Assembly: GCA_025890175.1 (NCBI GenBank)
Contig: JANPYM010000001.1
Location: forward strand, 895,187-959,186
Origin: Ciborinia camelliae
Taxonomy: Eukaryota; Ascomycota; Leotiomycetes; Helotiales; Sclerotiniaceae
DNA: 64,000 bases
Direction of reading: 5' to 3'
Shown: positions 1 through 10,280 of the stretch, one piece after another
Numbering within the stretch: the stretch's first letter is position 1
Layout of the letters: every line of letters begins with the position of its first letter
The notes under the pieces: generated by a model
The model's input: only the letters and a program-made list of their open reading frames with translations
Database searches by the model: none
What the model was told of the DNA's origin: nothing
Made by a program: the position numbers and the translations under genes

Positions 1-1
1 T

Positions 2-904
2 GCATGTGTTTTCGAAGTTATCGTTGGAACTACGGATAGCGCTCGGAATAAAGCAAGACATACGGGCAAACAACCGGTCGAGTCTTGGAACTTAAGGCCA
101 GTCACACCAACTCTGGCCCATAAACCCATACACGAGGAGCCATTCGACCACGAGTATATACAACCGGGAGAAGCTGAATATCCCAATCATCCTTATCAAT
201 ATTACGACCCGAATTATGACCCGAATTACGAACCGAATTACGAAGAATCCTATCCTTATGAATACAATCAAAATTATGAACAGCGTACTAGGTATCTACC
301 GCCATCACATACTCAAATATACGTTCCACCACCAGAAGTCGAGGCACAGGCAGGTCTCAGCGAGAAAGATCGAATTGGGAGAGCAGAACAGAGGCTCCTT
401 CCTAGTCAGCCTCCAGATTTCCAAGCATCTACATCATCGTCGACATCGGCAGCAGCAAGGGGAAATATTGGACCATCTGCACCTCCCAACCCAGCCGACG
501 AAGATCTCTACACCGCGGATGGTCTACCACCAAGCAGTTCCATACACCTTGCGTCACATCCAATTGAACTGTCGGATTCGCACTTGACCGAATCTTCACC
601 AACCGGCCCCTCCGCCCCCAGCCTTTCAGATCTAACACCGCATCCACCTAACAACACAGACGACAAACAAGAACTCGAACGTCAAAGACTCTTAGCTGAA
701 GCGAGCGCACCCTCGGAATTTCCCGATGTGGAAGAAGAGGGTGAGAGTAGCCGACAGGGCTCTGCTGCTTCGGCACCACACGACCATGAACCTTCGGCGC
801 CGATATTCCACGAAGAGGATGAATACGGAGGAGGCTATGCACACCAGGATATTGAGGGGGTGACGGCGGTCCATGAGAGTTTACCGCCAAGATATGAAAG
901 GTAG
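2..904 (+). CDS. 3' end of a Pro/Ser/Glu-rich protein, possibly alpha-arrestin-like (partial)
   Basis: The reading frame is open from base 2 to a TAG at 902-904, giving about 300 C-terminal residues; the start lies outside the window. The tail is low complexity: a tandem DPNY/EPNY tyrosine repeat at about 210-245, then Pro/Ser/Ala/Glu-rich sequence with repeated SAP motifs. It ends in LPPRYER, a PPxY-like element of the kind that binds WW domains of HECT ubiquitin ligases. Such tails are typical of fungal alpha-arrestin adaptors, and the first 40 residues could be the end of an arrestin fold, but no arrestin motif is diagnostic here. The arrestin identity is an inference. That this is coding is well supported by the long frame and biased composition. 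Confidence 0.7.
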   Translation, partial: ACVFEVIVGTTDSARNKARHTGKQPVESWNLRPVTPTLAHKPIHEEPFDHEYIQPGEAEYPNHPYQYYDPNYDPNYEPNYEESYPYEYNQNYEQRTRYLPPSHTQIYVPPPEVEAQAGLSEKDRIGRAEQRLLPSQPPDFQASTSSSTSAAARGNIGPSAPPNPADEDLYTADGLPPSSSIHLASHPIELSDSHLTESSPTGPSAPSLSDLTPHPPNNTDDKQELERQRLLAEASAPSEFPDVEEEGESSRQGSAASAPHDHEPSAPIFHEEDEYGGGYAHQDIEGVTAVHESLPPRYER

Positions 905-2261
905 TTGCCGAATGCGGAGAAGAGTATTATGAATACCCATGTACAAGGAGGAAGGAATGGAACGGCGAGGAAAAGTTTCTAGCTATGCTATGCTATATAG
1001 AGATCATAAAGGATTGGAAGGCAGGTGGACGATTACATGAACCTACAATATAAAATATAACATCATAACTGCCTATATTACCATGAACTATCTTCCCTTG
1101 TTCAGTGAGAAAGTAAGTGAAGGCTGGTTATGGTTGGTACTGTACTAAGGTACCTAGCTACCCACCTACCTAATACTTTCGTGCCGTCTCGGCCAAAAAC
1201 ATCCCACGCGGCCTTCAAATCGCCAAGTTAATTAAACTAGGCTCAACACTACTACGAAAACATCAACATATTAACATTATAATTTATCTTGTAGATCCTT
1301 CAGATATCTGGATGGTCCAGGCGCCGCCAGCACTTTGGCATTACATACCTAGGTAGGTAGATAGGTAGGTACCTACTTGAGCAACTAACACATCATCAAG
1401 CTTACGGACAGAGCTGGAAGTTGGAACCATCACCTCAACATCAATCACTAAGGTTTCTTTTTCTTTTCTCCAAATAATTGGCGAAGCGAAGCGAATCGTC
1501 TTGTCTTGTATAGGAAGGATAGGAAGAAGATTTTTACAAACGATTTCACGACTATATATAGATAGATACCTAGGTACGCACTAGTATTGTATTGTATGGT
1601 TATTACTTGGCGCTGTATTTTCGAAACTAATCTAAACTAATCTAAACTAAAGAAAAGAAAAGAAAAGGAAAGATTCCAATCAATACCGACCTACGGATAG
1701 GTATATATATAGGTATATATACGAGAAGATCGGGGTAGTGGGTGGATGTTCGGCATATATCCCCATAACAAAGGACACATGTGGTGTATTGGGAAATCTC
1801 GAATTGTTGTTCACAGAGATGGTTAGCATGTGAAAGCAACCGTGATGTTATCCCGAGAATCATCAAATTGACACTATTCGAGTTCATGACCCGTTTCGCA
1901 TTATCAATATTCACAAGGAGCAGACTGAAGAAGATAATAATGGTTGTTTATAATTTTTTTCATTTCTTGGTCTCTATTCTAGCTATTCCCGTTCTAACTC
2001 TATTTGACTTGTAGCTCGAAGCGCAGAAAGCAAAAGCAGGAGATCTTGATCTTCAACTGCCGCAATAACAGACGTGTATCACAGCGAGCGAGCGCGCAAA
2101 ATGGTTTCGAAAAGTGTAAGTTATTTTGCGCCTCCAAACACCCCGATCCCCTGAAAATCAACAGAAAATGCAAAAGCAGATAAATCACCACACGCCCTAG
2201 TTACTTTTTGACTGATCTCCTCCAATATAATGTGAGTTTACGAGCACTTCGTCTCCGTGAT
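905..2261. other. Intergenic region between convergent 3' ends
   Basis: No credible gene is seen. It must hold the 3' UTRs of the left-edge gene and of the desaturase. A TACCTAGGTA palindrome lies at 1346-1355 inside a GGTA/TACC-rich tract and another at 1567-1576. A short AAAGA-type purine run is near 1648-1670. Confidence 0.6.
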
Positions 2262-3695
2262 TCATGCCTTCATCTTCATTGGCGCCGTACCGAGTCCGTT
2301 GCGGTTACGGAAGAAGAATACTTTCTTTCCCTCACCCTCAGCACCCTCAGATGGCTCAACCCATTGGCACCAACGAGCACTGGTCCAAATGCTTTTCAAG
2401 AATCCAAGGGATCCTCCTCGTACATCGGCTCTGTAGTGACGGCCCATGACAGGCTTGATGGCCTCGGTAGCCTCATCAGCGTGGTAGAACGGAATGGTGC
2501 TGACGTAGTGGTGGAGAACGTGCGTCTCAATGATACCGTGGAGAAGAGTGCGGCCAACAAATCCAAATTCGCGGTCAATGGTTGCTGCGGCTCCACGAAC
2601 ATAATTCCAGCTCTCACCCGAGTAGTGAGGAAGGGTTGGGTCGGTGTGTTGAAGGAAGGTGATAGCAACGAGCCAGTGATTAACCCAGAGGTAGGGGATA
2701 AAGTACCAAACGGCCATGTTGTAGAAACCGTAGGTCTTGGTGAGCATGGTAAGAGCAGCGACGGCGATGGCGATACCAAGATCACTCAACAAGATTAATT
2801 TGGCATCCTTGGCTTCGTAGAGAGGACTAGATGGGTTGAAGTGACTGACAGTCCAGAAGCTGTTGACTTTGCCCTTTCCACGACCTTCAGGTTGACGCTC
2901 GTGGTAGTTGTGACCGGTGACGTTCATGAACAAGTACAAAGGCCAGCCGAAAAGTTGTTGCAGGACAGAGTGGATAAGAGTTGCGATTGGGGTTTCCTCG
3001 GTGAGCTCGTGAATCTCGTGAACGAATTTTCCGATCCGGTTGGCATAATCTTGACGAGTCTTGGGAACGAAAACCATATCCCGCTCCATGTTTCCAGTTG
3101 CCTTGTGGTGCTTGCCGTGGGAGATCTTCCATGAGAAGTATGGAACGAGAAGAGCAGAGTGGCAGATCCATCCGGTTGTGTCGTTCAAAATCTTTGAAGG
3201 GGAGAAAGATTGGTGACCACACTCATGAGCAAGAACCCAGAGACCGGTACCAAACAAACCCTGAACAATAGTGTAGACAGCCCACAACAAAGCGCGAATT
3301 GGAGTCGAGGGGACGTTTTCTGGCGTAAGGTATCTGTTGAAGAGGAAGAATGTAGTGGCTAAGCTGGCAATATCGCGAGCAACATAAGCCAAACCTCGTA
3401 CTCCAGAGCGCTCGTAGCAATGCTTGGGGATTGCATTTCGAATGTCATTGACGGTATAGTCTGGAAGCTCGAATTCGTTTCCGTAGGTATCGATGAGTTT
3501 TCCATATTTAGTTTCCTTGGTCTTCTTCACATCATCGCCTAGGGATGACATAGATGACAAGGAAGTAGACGAAGGAGATTGTTTGGGTGTGTCATTGGGT
3601 GATCCGGCAGCTGTCGAGGGGGAGGATTCGGCAGTAGAGGAGGTTACCGTCCTTTGAACAACGGTAGGTTTTGGTAGGGCAGTAGTAGAGGCCAT
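2262..3695 (-). CDS. Oleate delta-12 fatty acid desaturase, ER membrane
   Basis: Single-exon 477-aa protein. It converts oleate to linoleate in the ER membrane, drawing electrons from cytochrome b5. The three histidine boxes of membrane desaturases are present: HECGH at 157-161, HGKHH at 193-197 and HVLHH at 392-396. The last is followed by YVSTIPFYHADEA, as in fungal delta-12 enzymes. Hydrophobic segments lie between the boxes. Length is normal for the family. The first 60 residues are a Ser/Thr/Pro-rich cytosolic leader. A delta-15 (omega-3) enzyme is the main alternative; the sequence around the third box favours delta-12. The start is the first ATG of the frame and no intron is needed. 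Confidence 0.93.
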   Translation of the reverse strand: MASTTALPKPTVVQRTVTSSTAESSPSTAAGSPNDTPKQSPSSTSLSSMSSLGDDVKKTKETKYGKLIDTYGNEFELPDYTVNDIRNAIPKHCYERSGVRGLAYVARDIASLATTFFLFNRYLTPENVPSTPIRALLWAVYTIVQGLFGTGLWVLAHECGHQSFSPSKILNDTTGWICHSALLVPYFSWKISHGKHHKATGNMERDMVFVPKTRQDYANRIGKFVHEIHELTEETPIATLIHSVLQQLFGWPLYLFMNVTGHNYHERQPEGRGKGKVNSFWTVSHFNPSSPLYEAKDAKLILLSDLGIAIAVAALTMLTKTYGFYNMAVWYFIPYLWVNHWLVAITFLQHTDPTLPHYSGESWNYVRGAAATIDREFGFVGRTLLHGIIETHVLHHYVSTIPFYHADEATEAIKPVMGRHYRADVRGGSLGFLKSIWTSARWCQWVEPSEGAEGEGKKVFFFRNRNGLGTAPMKMKA

Positions 3696-4220
3696 TTTGT
3701 TGCAATTTTTGTAGACTCTAGTTTAGGAGGATAAGAGACGAAGTTTGAAGGAAATGATCACTTCGAAATTCAAGAGTGAGCGAGTGACAAAACTCTGAAT
3801 TGAGTACAAAGTGAATCAACCAAATTTGTTGAGGTTTTGTTTTGGCGGGATACAATTAAAGAAGGCTCAACGAGAAATTCTATCAGTAGGTATCAGTACG
3901 TACTATTACTATTAGTTTCCGAAAGCTTCCCATTGGTTAGAAGATTGGAGAAATATACTGTACGTACTTGCAAGCTTCTGAAAACCTGTACACACTCTTC
4001 AAGAGGCGTAATAAGTTTATGAAGGGGATGAAGAGTGGTAATAGAGTGAGTGGCAATAGGGTGCGGATTGGTGATTGAGGAAATGAATTGGAGATAGAAG
4101 ATTTAAAGGAAGGGAGAGGAAGACGGAGAGGGAGAGCGAGAGTGGCTTAAAAAGAAGGTATGGAGGAAGGGATAAATAATTGGGTGAATGGGTGAATTGG
4201 GGGGGGGGGGATGCAGGTGG

Positions 4221-4253
4221 TTTACGAAGTCGGGTATGAGTATGTAATATGTA
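4221..4253 (+). repeat. 33-bp direct repeat, copy 1, left of N gap
   Basis: These 33 bases abut the N run and are identical to 4264-4296 on its other side. This is the signature of two contig ends that overlap but were not merged. Confidence 0.9.
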
Positions 4254-4263
4254 NNNNNNNNNN
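4254..4263. other. Assembly gap (10 Ns)
   Basis: Ten undetermined bases. The identical 33-bp flanks suggest that the gap is not real missing sequence, and that the N run plus one repeat copy is an artefact. Confidence 0.95.
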
Positions 4264-4296
4264 TTTACGAAGTCGGGTATGAGTATGTAATATGTA
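4264..4296 (+). repeat. 33-bp direct repeat, copy 2, right of N gap
   Basis: Exact second copy of 4221-4253. A true tandem duplication cannot be excluded from this sequence alone. Confidence 0.9.
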
Positions 4297-6780
4297 TGGA
4301 CGGATGGATAGTGGAGCTTTTTGGAGAGAGATGTAAAGGTAAAAGTCTCCTCATAACATTTTTGCCCTAAAGAAAAAAAAAAAAAAAAAAAAAGTAGACC
4401 CAGGTAGGAACTGGTTAGGTAGGTATGTACCTACTACATACTACCTACTAGTAGTGCATGGATGGATCTTGATTCTTTACTTACCTACCTACCTCCTACC
4501 TCCTTCCTCCTACCTTACCTTTTTTGAGAATAATCCAATTATTTTGATTCGATTATTGCCACCCATCAATTGTTAAGAAACACGAAAGGGGAATCGAGAT
4601 GAATTGAAGATCCCGTGTTATCACTAGGTACCTGATGTTTTTTTTTTATATGATCTTACTTTTGAAGGTTTCCAGGTTCTATTACCTACCCTAGAGTAAA
4701 ATGCCCTCTTATCTCAACTTTCGATTTTCAATTTTCAACTTTCACGGCTGTTTTGTAACTTCCAATTGTTTAAGTCAAGTTGTTGTAACTTGTTTCACTC
4801 CAGCTGTTTTAAATCCGGAATTTCTATTTTGATAAGTCTCCAATAATACACGGTACAGTACATAGAAAAATTACCTACTCGACATCAACTCTCATGAGTA
4901 CCACCATCTAGATTCTATAGGAAGATCTCTGATAACGTAAATCGATCCGAAAAAAAGTCACATTATTGCGATTGATTTGAAGCTCACGCCACCATCTCCC
5001 ATCTCTCTCGTTCCGTCGTGGAGAACCCTTGGCAGGTTGGTTTCAAAGTTCTCCAGAGCAAGGTACAGTGTACTCCGTACAATTGCTACTTTGTACAGTA
5101 GTATCACTCACAGTACCGGTAGAGTACGGTACTGTAGTCTGTAGTGGATTATTACCTAGTAGCGATCCGCTACTCGCTAGGGAGGACAATTCATAATTAT
5201 GTGAAGACACCAACACGACTCACGAATCACAACGAGTGTTTATTTCTCACCGCTAGGGTACTTATGACACTCGCTCGGTGGCTCAGTGGCTCAGTAGCTT
5301 GGCTCGGCGTAGAAGGGTGATGGTATACTATACATACAGGCTGACAAGTTACAGCGAAAGATTCATTCAGCTTGTGAGAGAGAAGCCCAAACATACGCCA
5401 CATATAACCACAGCATTTGACGACCTCTTCATAGGCTCAGTTTGTCTATCAAATGCATATTCAAACAACGCTTTAGGGAATAAACTCTAACTCTAAAGCT
5501 AAAGGAGAATTGAGCACTGAGCTGGCCAGCTTCCCCTTGGGCATGAATGATCTTCTGGAAGGAAATACCAAATTCGATCAAACGATGGATAGTTGGTCAC
5601 TGTTGGTGGCTACCATCACTTGTATGATTGTATCACAACTTCGTATACCTGCGAATGAAAGTTATTTGATGTTCCAATTGACCAATCAAAATGTCACCAT
5701 ATAAGATTTATCCCTGCGGTTCTCATGCATGGCATTGCAGAAAAGGGTTTACACTATCACTAAATTAATCAATTTATCCGAAGGTTTTCCCCAACAATTC
5801 TAAGTATCTTTTTTGTTGGGGTTTGAAAAATCCAAAAGGATCGCTACATAGGTATGATAAATATCATTACTGTACAAGGATTTTCGACTAATAATACCGA
5901 GATATTTCGCGAAGATATCCCAAAGTCACAATATCCGTCCTGAATTCTAGGTAGGTACCATCCATTACTACCAATTTATCCAAACCTCAGTACTGTATCT
6001 CACTTGCGAGCTTGCAAGTTGCGTCGCTTTAAAAAAGAACATGTGCAAAGATCCATGTATAATTTCCCCGTGCCTGATTTTCAGATCAAGGGATCGATTT
6101 GGAATTTTCGAAGAAGATCCATATGTACTGGTGGTTGGACAACCCCTGAGATAGTATTCGGTTATCGTACCTTTTTGCCATGCTCTGGCCCTGGTCAATC
6201 TCACATGCAAACGAATGTTTGAAGGTAACAATGAAAAGAACAACCTTATTTTCAGACATCTTCGGTCCAAGTCCAACAGGTCTGAGTTGTACTAATACTA
6301 TCACGGACTCACAGAATCGACTGGCCTTAATTCGCAACTTGATTTGCATCACGCTTATTTAACATTACATGGCTATTCCCCATGTCAAGGACGTTGGTGC
6401 AGCTGGCATCAGTAAGCTTTCAAGAAAGGTTGCATCTACTCCAAAAATAAGATGATGCGGCTGCTTGGAAGGAATTCGAACAAATTGGCTGTGTCAAGTT
6501 TCCATGTGTTTGCTGTAAGATGCATCCCAAAGGAAAACCTCTCAAATACTCGGGTCACATAGGTTTGACATGTAAATCGAGTGACGTGCAACTTTTGAAA
6601 CTTCGCTCATGGTGTATCGAAAGGTATCTTTCAATCTGGAAAGGAGACGGTGTATATCTGTACCATCCTACAATGTTTTGAAACGCCCTTTCCCATGCAG
6701 TCATTCCCAATATGGTGTTTGTACAACGAGCAGTCTTGCTACGAGGCTGATATTGTGCCAAATAATCTTCATTATCACAT

Positions 6781-7493
6781 CTATTTTGGCCACTTCTTCC
6801 ATCCACGACCATGACCTCTCTGCGATACAAATTAGTAGCCGAATATCAATGTGATTTGAGATGGGAAAGCAAACCTCTTTCCACGTTTGTATCATCTGTG
6901 GCATTTCTAACATAGCCTTTCTTCTCTTCTCCAATCTGTTGCAAACCATGAGTCAGTAAATGTACCAAATCGAGCAAGCCCAAATGCATGCGCCTGAAAT
7001 ATCCATCAAATGCAATAATCCAAACATACCTCGACTTCAATGTTCTCTCGGATTCCTTTCCCTTGACTCTCTGTCCCACACCCGTACCCTTCACCCTCAA
7101 TCCATTCTCCATTCTCTTGCGTAATTTCTCTTCCATGCTCTTCACAGAGAGTGGTAAAAGTTCCTCTACCCCATGTTGTCGAGCAAGCTTGCACAAATCC
7201 GCCTGTCGTCTTAAAGAAAATACCGGGTCATGCCATTTCCCAGTAATTGGATGCTTATGGGGCTTGAATGGCGACGTCGCTTCTGTCACAGCTGGGTGTG
7301 TAGTTGTATACAAAGCTTCCTCCGCTTTCAATGCAGCCGTTTTAGTAGCTTCTGATGCCGCCGCATTTGAATTCGTATTGACAGCGTTGACCTGTGGGAG
7401 GATGGTTTGAGGAGGTGGATAACGGGCAAAAAACCTTTGGAGCTGCGGTGGCAGCGATTGCGCGAGCTTCACATATTGTTCGGGCTTCAGCAT
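6781..7493 (-). CDS. MRPL25: Mitochondrial large ribosomal subunit protein mL59 (yeast MRPL25 family)
   Basis: Three exons: 7030-7493, 6875-6935 and 6781-6819, joining to a 187-aa protein. Introns are 6936-7029 (GTATGT...CAG) and 6820-6874 (GTTTGC...CAG). The frame starts at MLKPEQY rather than at an upstream in-frame ATG (7613), because homologues begin there. Family features are the N-terminal LPPQLQRFFARYPP segment, the central HPITGKWHDPVFSLRRQADL motif and a basic C terminus (RLEKRRKAMLEMP, then RGHGRGWKKWPK). The last two parts lie on exons 2 and 3, so reading straight through exon 1 gives a wrong tail. It acts in the mitochondrial matrix ribosome. It is divergent from PRP28, with 236 bp between the start codons. 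Confidence 0.9.
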
Positions 7494-7729
7494 CTTTATT
7501 GTCACTGAAGGCTGAGATATTGAGGTGATGTTGATGGCAAAATAAAATTCACGATTGGTGATTATGTAAGCTGAAGGCTTTTGGTTGCCGCGACTCTTCA
7601 GCCTTGTCTCCAAAAGATCACAAGTTATCTTGCAACAACCTCTTCTGCAGGTTTTAGTACTTGGAAATCTGTAGAGCTATAGCCATTATCTGATCTTGAA
7701 ATATCTATTCTAACTTCATATTTTCAACC
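7494..7729. promoter_or_regulatory. Shared divergent promoter of mL59 and PRP28
   Basis: Only 236 bp separate the two start codons, so both promoters and leaders must lie here. No individual factor site is assigned. Confidence 0.6.
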
Positions 7730-10280
7730 ATGGCTTCAAACGGATATTTAAATAGCACTGATGCAGTGCCACCACCCCCAAGAGATAGTGATGGAAGACT
7801 ACCATCTCCTCCACCTCCACCTCCAGATTCATTCGTCCCTCCACCACCCCCAAGCTCATTAGCCCCCCCTCCTCCCCCTTCTAGTGATCTTCCACCACCA
7901 CCCCCGTCAGAACTACAACCTCCTCCTCCGGAATCTAAAAAGAAGAAGGGTTGGGGAGCTCCAAAGCCCGGCCCACTGAGTATCGAGGACATTTTGAAGA
8001 AAAAGAAAGAGGCAGATGAGGCTGCAGCCAAGGTTCGTAATAGCCCCTTTTTCACATGAAGCTGGCAGCCATGTTCACAATGCGTGTATAGTATTTCCTC
8101 GTGCCAATACTAATTATCTGAAACTACAGCCTAAATTTCTATCGAAAGCTGCCCGGGAGAAACTGGCTCTCGAGAAAAGAGCGAAAGAGGTCGAAGAACA
8201 GAAGCGCAAGCGCGAGGCAGAACAGGAAAATCGGATATCTGTAGGAAATGGGACTGGGGATGGGAATGAATATGGATCTGCGACAAATGGTCGAAATGGC
8301 AATGTACGATCATATCAGCAGGATAATGGGCGTCGAGATTCTTCCTTTGTGCCCACTGGGCCTCGAGCTATGCGGAACGGTCAACAAAATCGATTGAGTA
8401 GTGATAAATTGAATGATATGGAGCCACCAGCCAAACCCGCCAAACCAGCTGCTGCAGGCACGGGTAAAGCTTCCGTGGCTGGAGAGAAACGACCTGCGAA
8501 CGCAGAAGATTTGCAAGCTGCTCTAATAAGAACGCGATACATGGGTGCCGAAACAAACCAGTCAACATTTTCTGCCAAGAAGAAACGCAGAAGGACAACT
8601 GAGAAGAAATTTAACTTTGAGTGGAATGCTGAGGAGGATACGAGTCCAGATTACAATCCTATCTACCAAAACCGGGCGGAAGCAGGTCTATATGGCCGAG
8701 GTAGATTGGCTGGATTTGCAGAAGATGAGGGAGCCACTCTGAAATATGCGAAAGCTCTAGAAGAGCGAGATATGGAGGCTGGGGGTGCGCGTGCACGAGA
8801 AATTGTTGAAATGGAGAGACGGAGGAAAGAAGATGCAGGCAGGAACTCACTTGACAAACATTGGAGCGAGAAGAAACTGGAGCATATGCGAGAACGAGAC
8901 TGGCGTATCTTCAAGGAAGATTTCAATATTAGTACAAAAGGAGGGGCAATCCCGAACCCTATGCGAAATTGGTCGGAATCCAAGTTGCCAAAACGTCTTC
9001 TGGATGTTATCAATCAAGTTGGGTATGACGAGCCGTCAGCAGTACAGAGAGCTGCCATTCCTATAGCATTACAAGCCAGAGATTTGATCGGTGTTGCTGT
9101 TACTGGTTCAGGTAAAACTGCAGCTTTCTTACTGCCGTTACTGGTTTACATTTCCGAATTACCCCCGTTGAACGAATACACGAAGAATGATGGACCATAC
9201 GCTATTATTCTCGCGCCTACCCGTGAATTGGCACAGCAAATTGAAGTTGAAGCCAAAAAGTTTGCAACACCACTTGGGTTCACTTGTGTTAGTATCGTTG
9301 GTGGTCATTCCTTGGAAGAACAATCTTACAACCTTCGTAATGGTGCTGAAATCATCATTGCGACACCCGGTCGTCTAGTTGATTGTATTGAAAGAAGAGT
9401 TCTTGTCCTTGGACAATGTTGTTACATTATCATGGACGAAGCAGATCGCATGATTGATCTCGGATTCGAAGAATCTGTCAACAAGATCTTAGATGCCCTT
9501 CCTGTCAGTAACGAAAAGCCAGATACAGACGACGCAGAAGATGCACAAGCAATGAGTAGACATCTAGGAGGCAAGGATCGCTACCGTCAAACTATGATGT
9601 ACACAGCTACCATGCCTCCAGCCGTTGAAAAAATCGCCAAAAAATATCTTCGTCGCCCCGCCATCGTCACTATCGGTAACATCGGCGAAGCAGTCGAAAC
9701 CGTCGAACAACGCGTTGAATTTGTCGCCGGTGAAGATAAACGCAAGAAACGTCTCAATGAAATCCTCGCTTCTGGTGAATTTCAACCTCCTATTATCGTC
9801 TTCGTCAATATCAAACGTAATTGCGATGCCGTGGCTCGCGATATCAAACATATGGGCTTCACATCCGTCACGCTTCACGGTTCCAAAACTCAAGAACAGC
9901 GTGAAGCGGCTCTGGCATCCGTACGTTCGGGCTCCACTAACGTGCTCGTTGCGACGGATCTGGCGGGTCGTGGTATTGATGTGCCAGATGTGTCGTTGGT
10001 GGTGAATTTCAATATGGCGACGAATATTGAGAGTTATACGCATCGTATTGGTCGAACTGGAAGAGCTGGGAAAAGCGGTGTGGCTATTACATTCCTGGGC
10101 AACGAGGATAGCGATACGATGTATGATTTAAGGCAGATGTTGACGAAGAGTAGTATTAGTAGGGTGCCAGAGGAGCTAAGGAAGCATGAGGCGGCACAAC
10201 AGAAGAGTCAGAGGGGGCAAGGTATGAAGAAGATTGAGGAGGGTGGATTTGGAGGGAAGGGAGGTGGTGGGGGTTGGTAG
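7730..10280 (+). CDS. PRP28: Pre-mRNA-splicing DEAD-box ATP-dependent RNA helicase PRP28
   Basis: Two exons, 7730-8032 and 8130-10280, giving 817 aa. The intron 8033-8129 has a GTTCGT donor, a TACTAAT branch site at about 8108 and a CAG acceptor. Residues 13-70 are polyproline blocks, followed by a Lys/Glu-rich charged region. The helicase core has TGSGKT (426-431), APTRELAQQIE, DEAD (537-540), TAT in place of SAT in motif III, and HRIGRTGR (739-746). TATMPPAVE and the charged N terminus match PRP28/DDX23, which displaces U1 from the 5' splice site to admit U6 in the spliceosome. The protein ends in a Gly/Lys-rich tail. Length fits filamentous-fungal and metazoan orthologues. Confidence 0.93.

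Larger units (their letters stand above)
3696..6780. other. Intergenic region, about 3.1 kb, with assembly gap and repeats
   Basis: No gene is supported. The left part is the promoter and leader of the desaturase, with purine-rich GGAAG/GAGAG tracts at about 4080-4180. A G10 run (4201-4210), an N gap (4254-4263), an A-run at about 4372-4393 and TACC/GGTA-rich tracts (4400-4520) follow. Near 5040-5160 there are many GTAC steps. The right part is the 3' flank of mL59. Short open frames here show no recognisable domain. Confidence 0.6.

Noticed and set aside
2208..2798. 196-aa plus-strand frame opposite the desaturase
   Set aside because: It is the antisense shadow of the desaturase coding sequence and has no domain.
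7705..8055. Gly-rich minus-strand frame opposite PRP28 exon 1
   Set aside because: It is the complement of the polyproline-coding repeat of PRP28.
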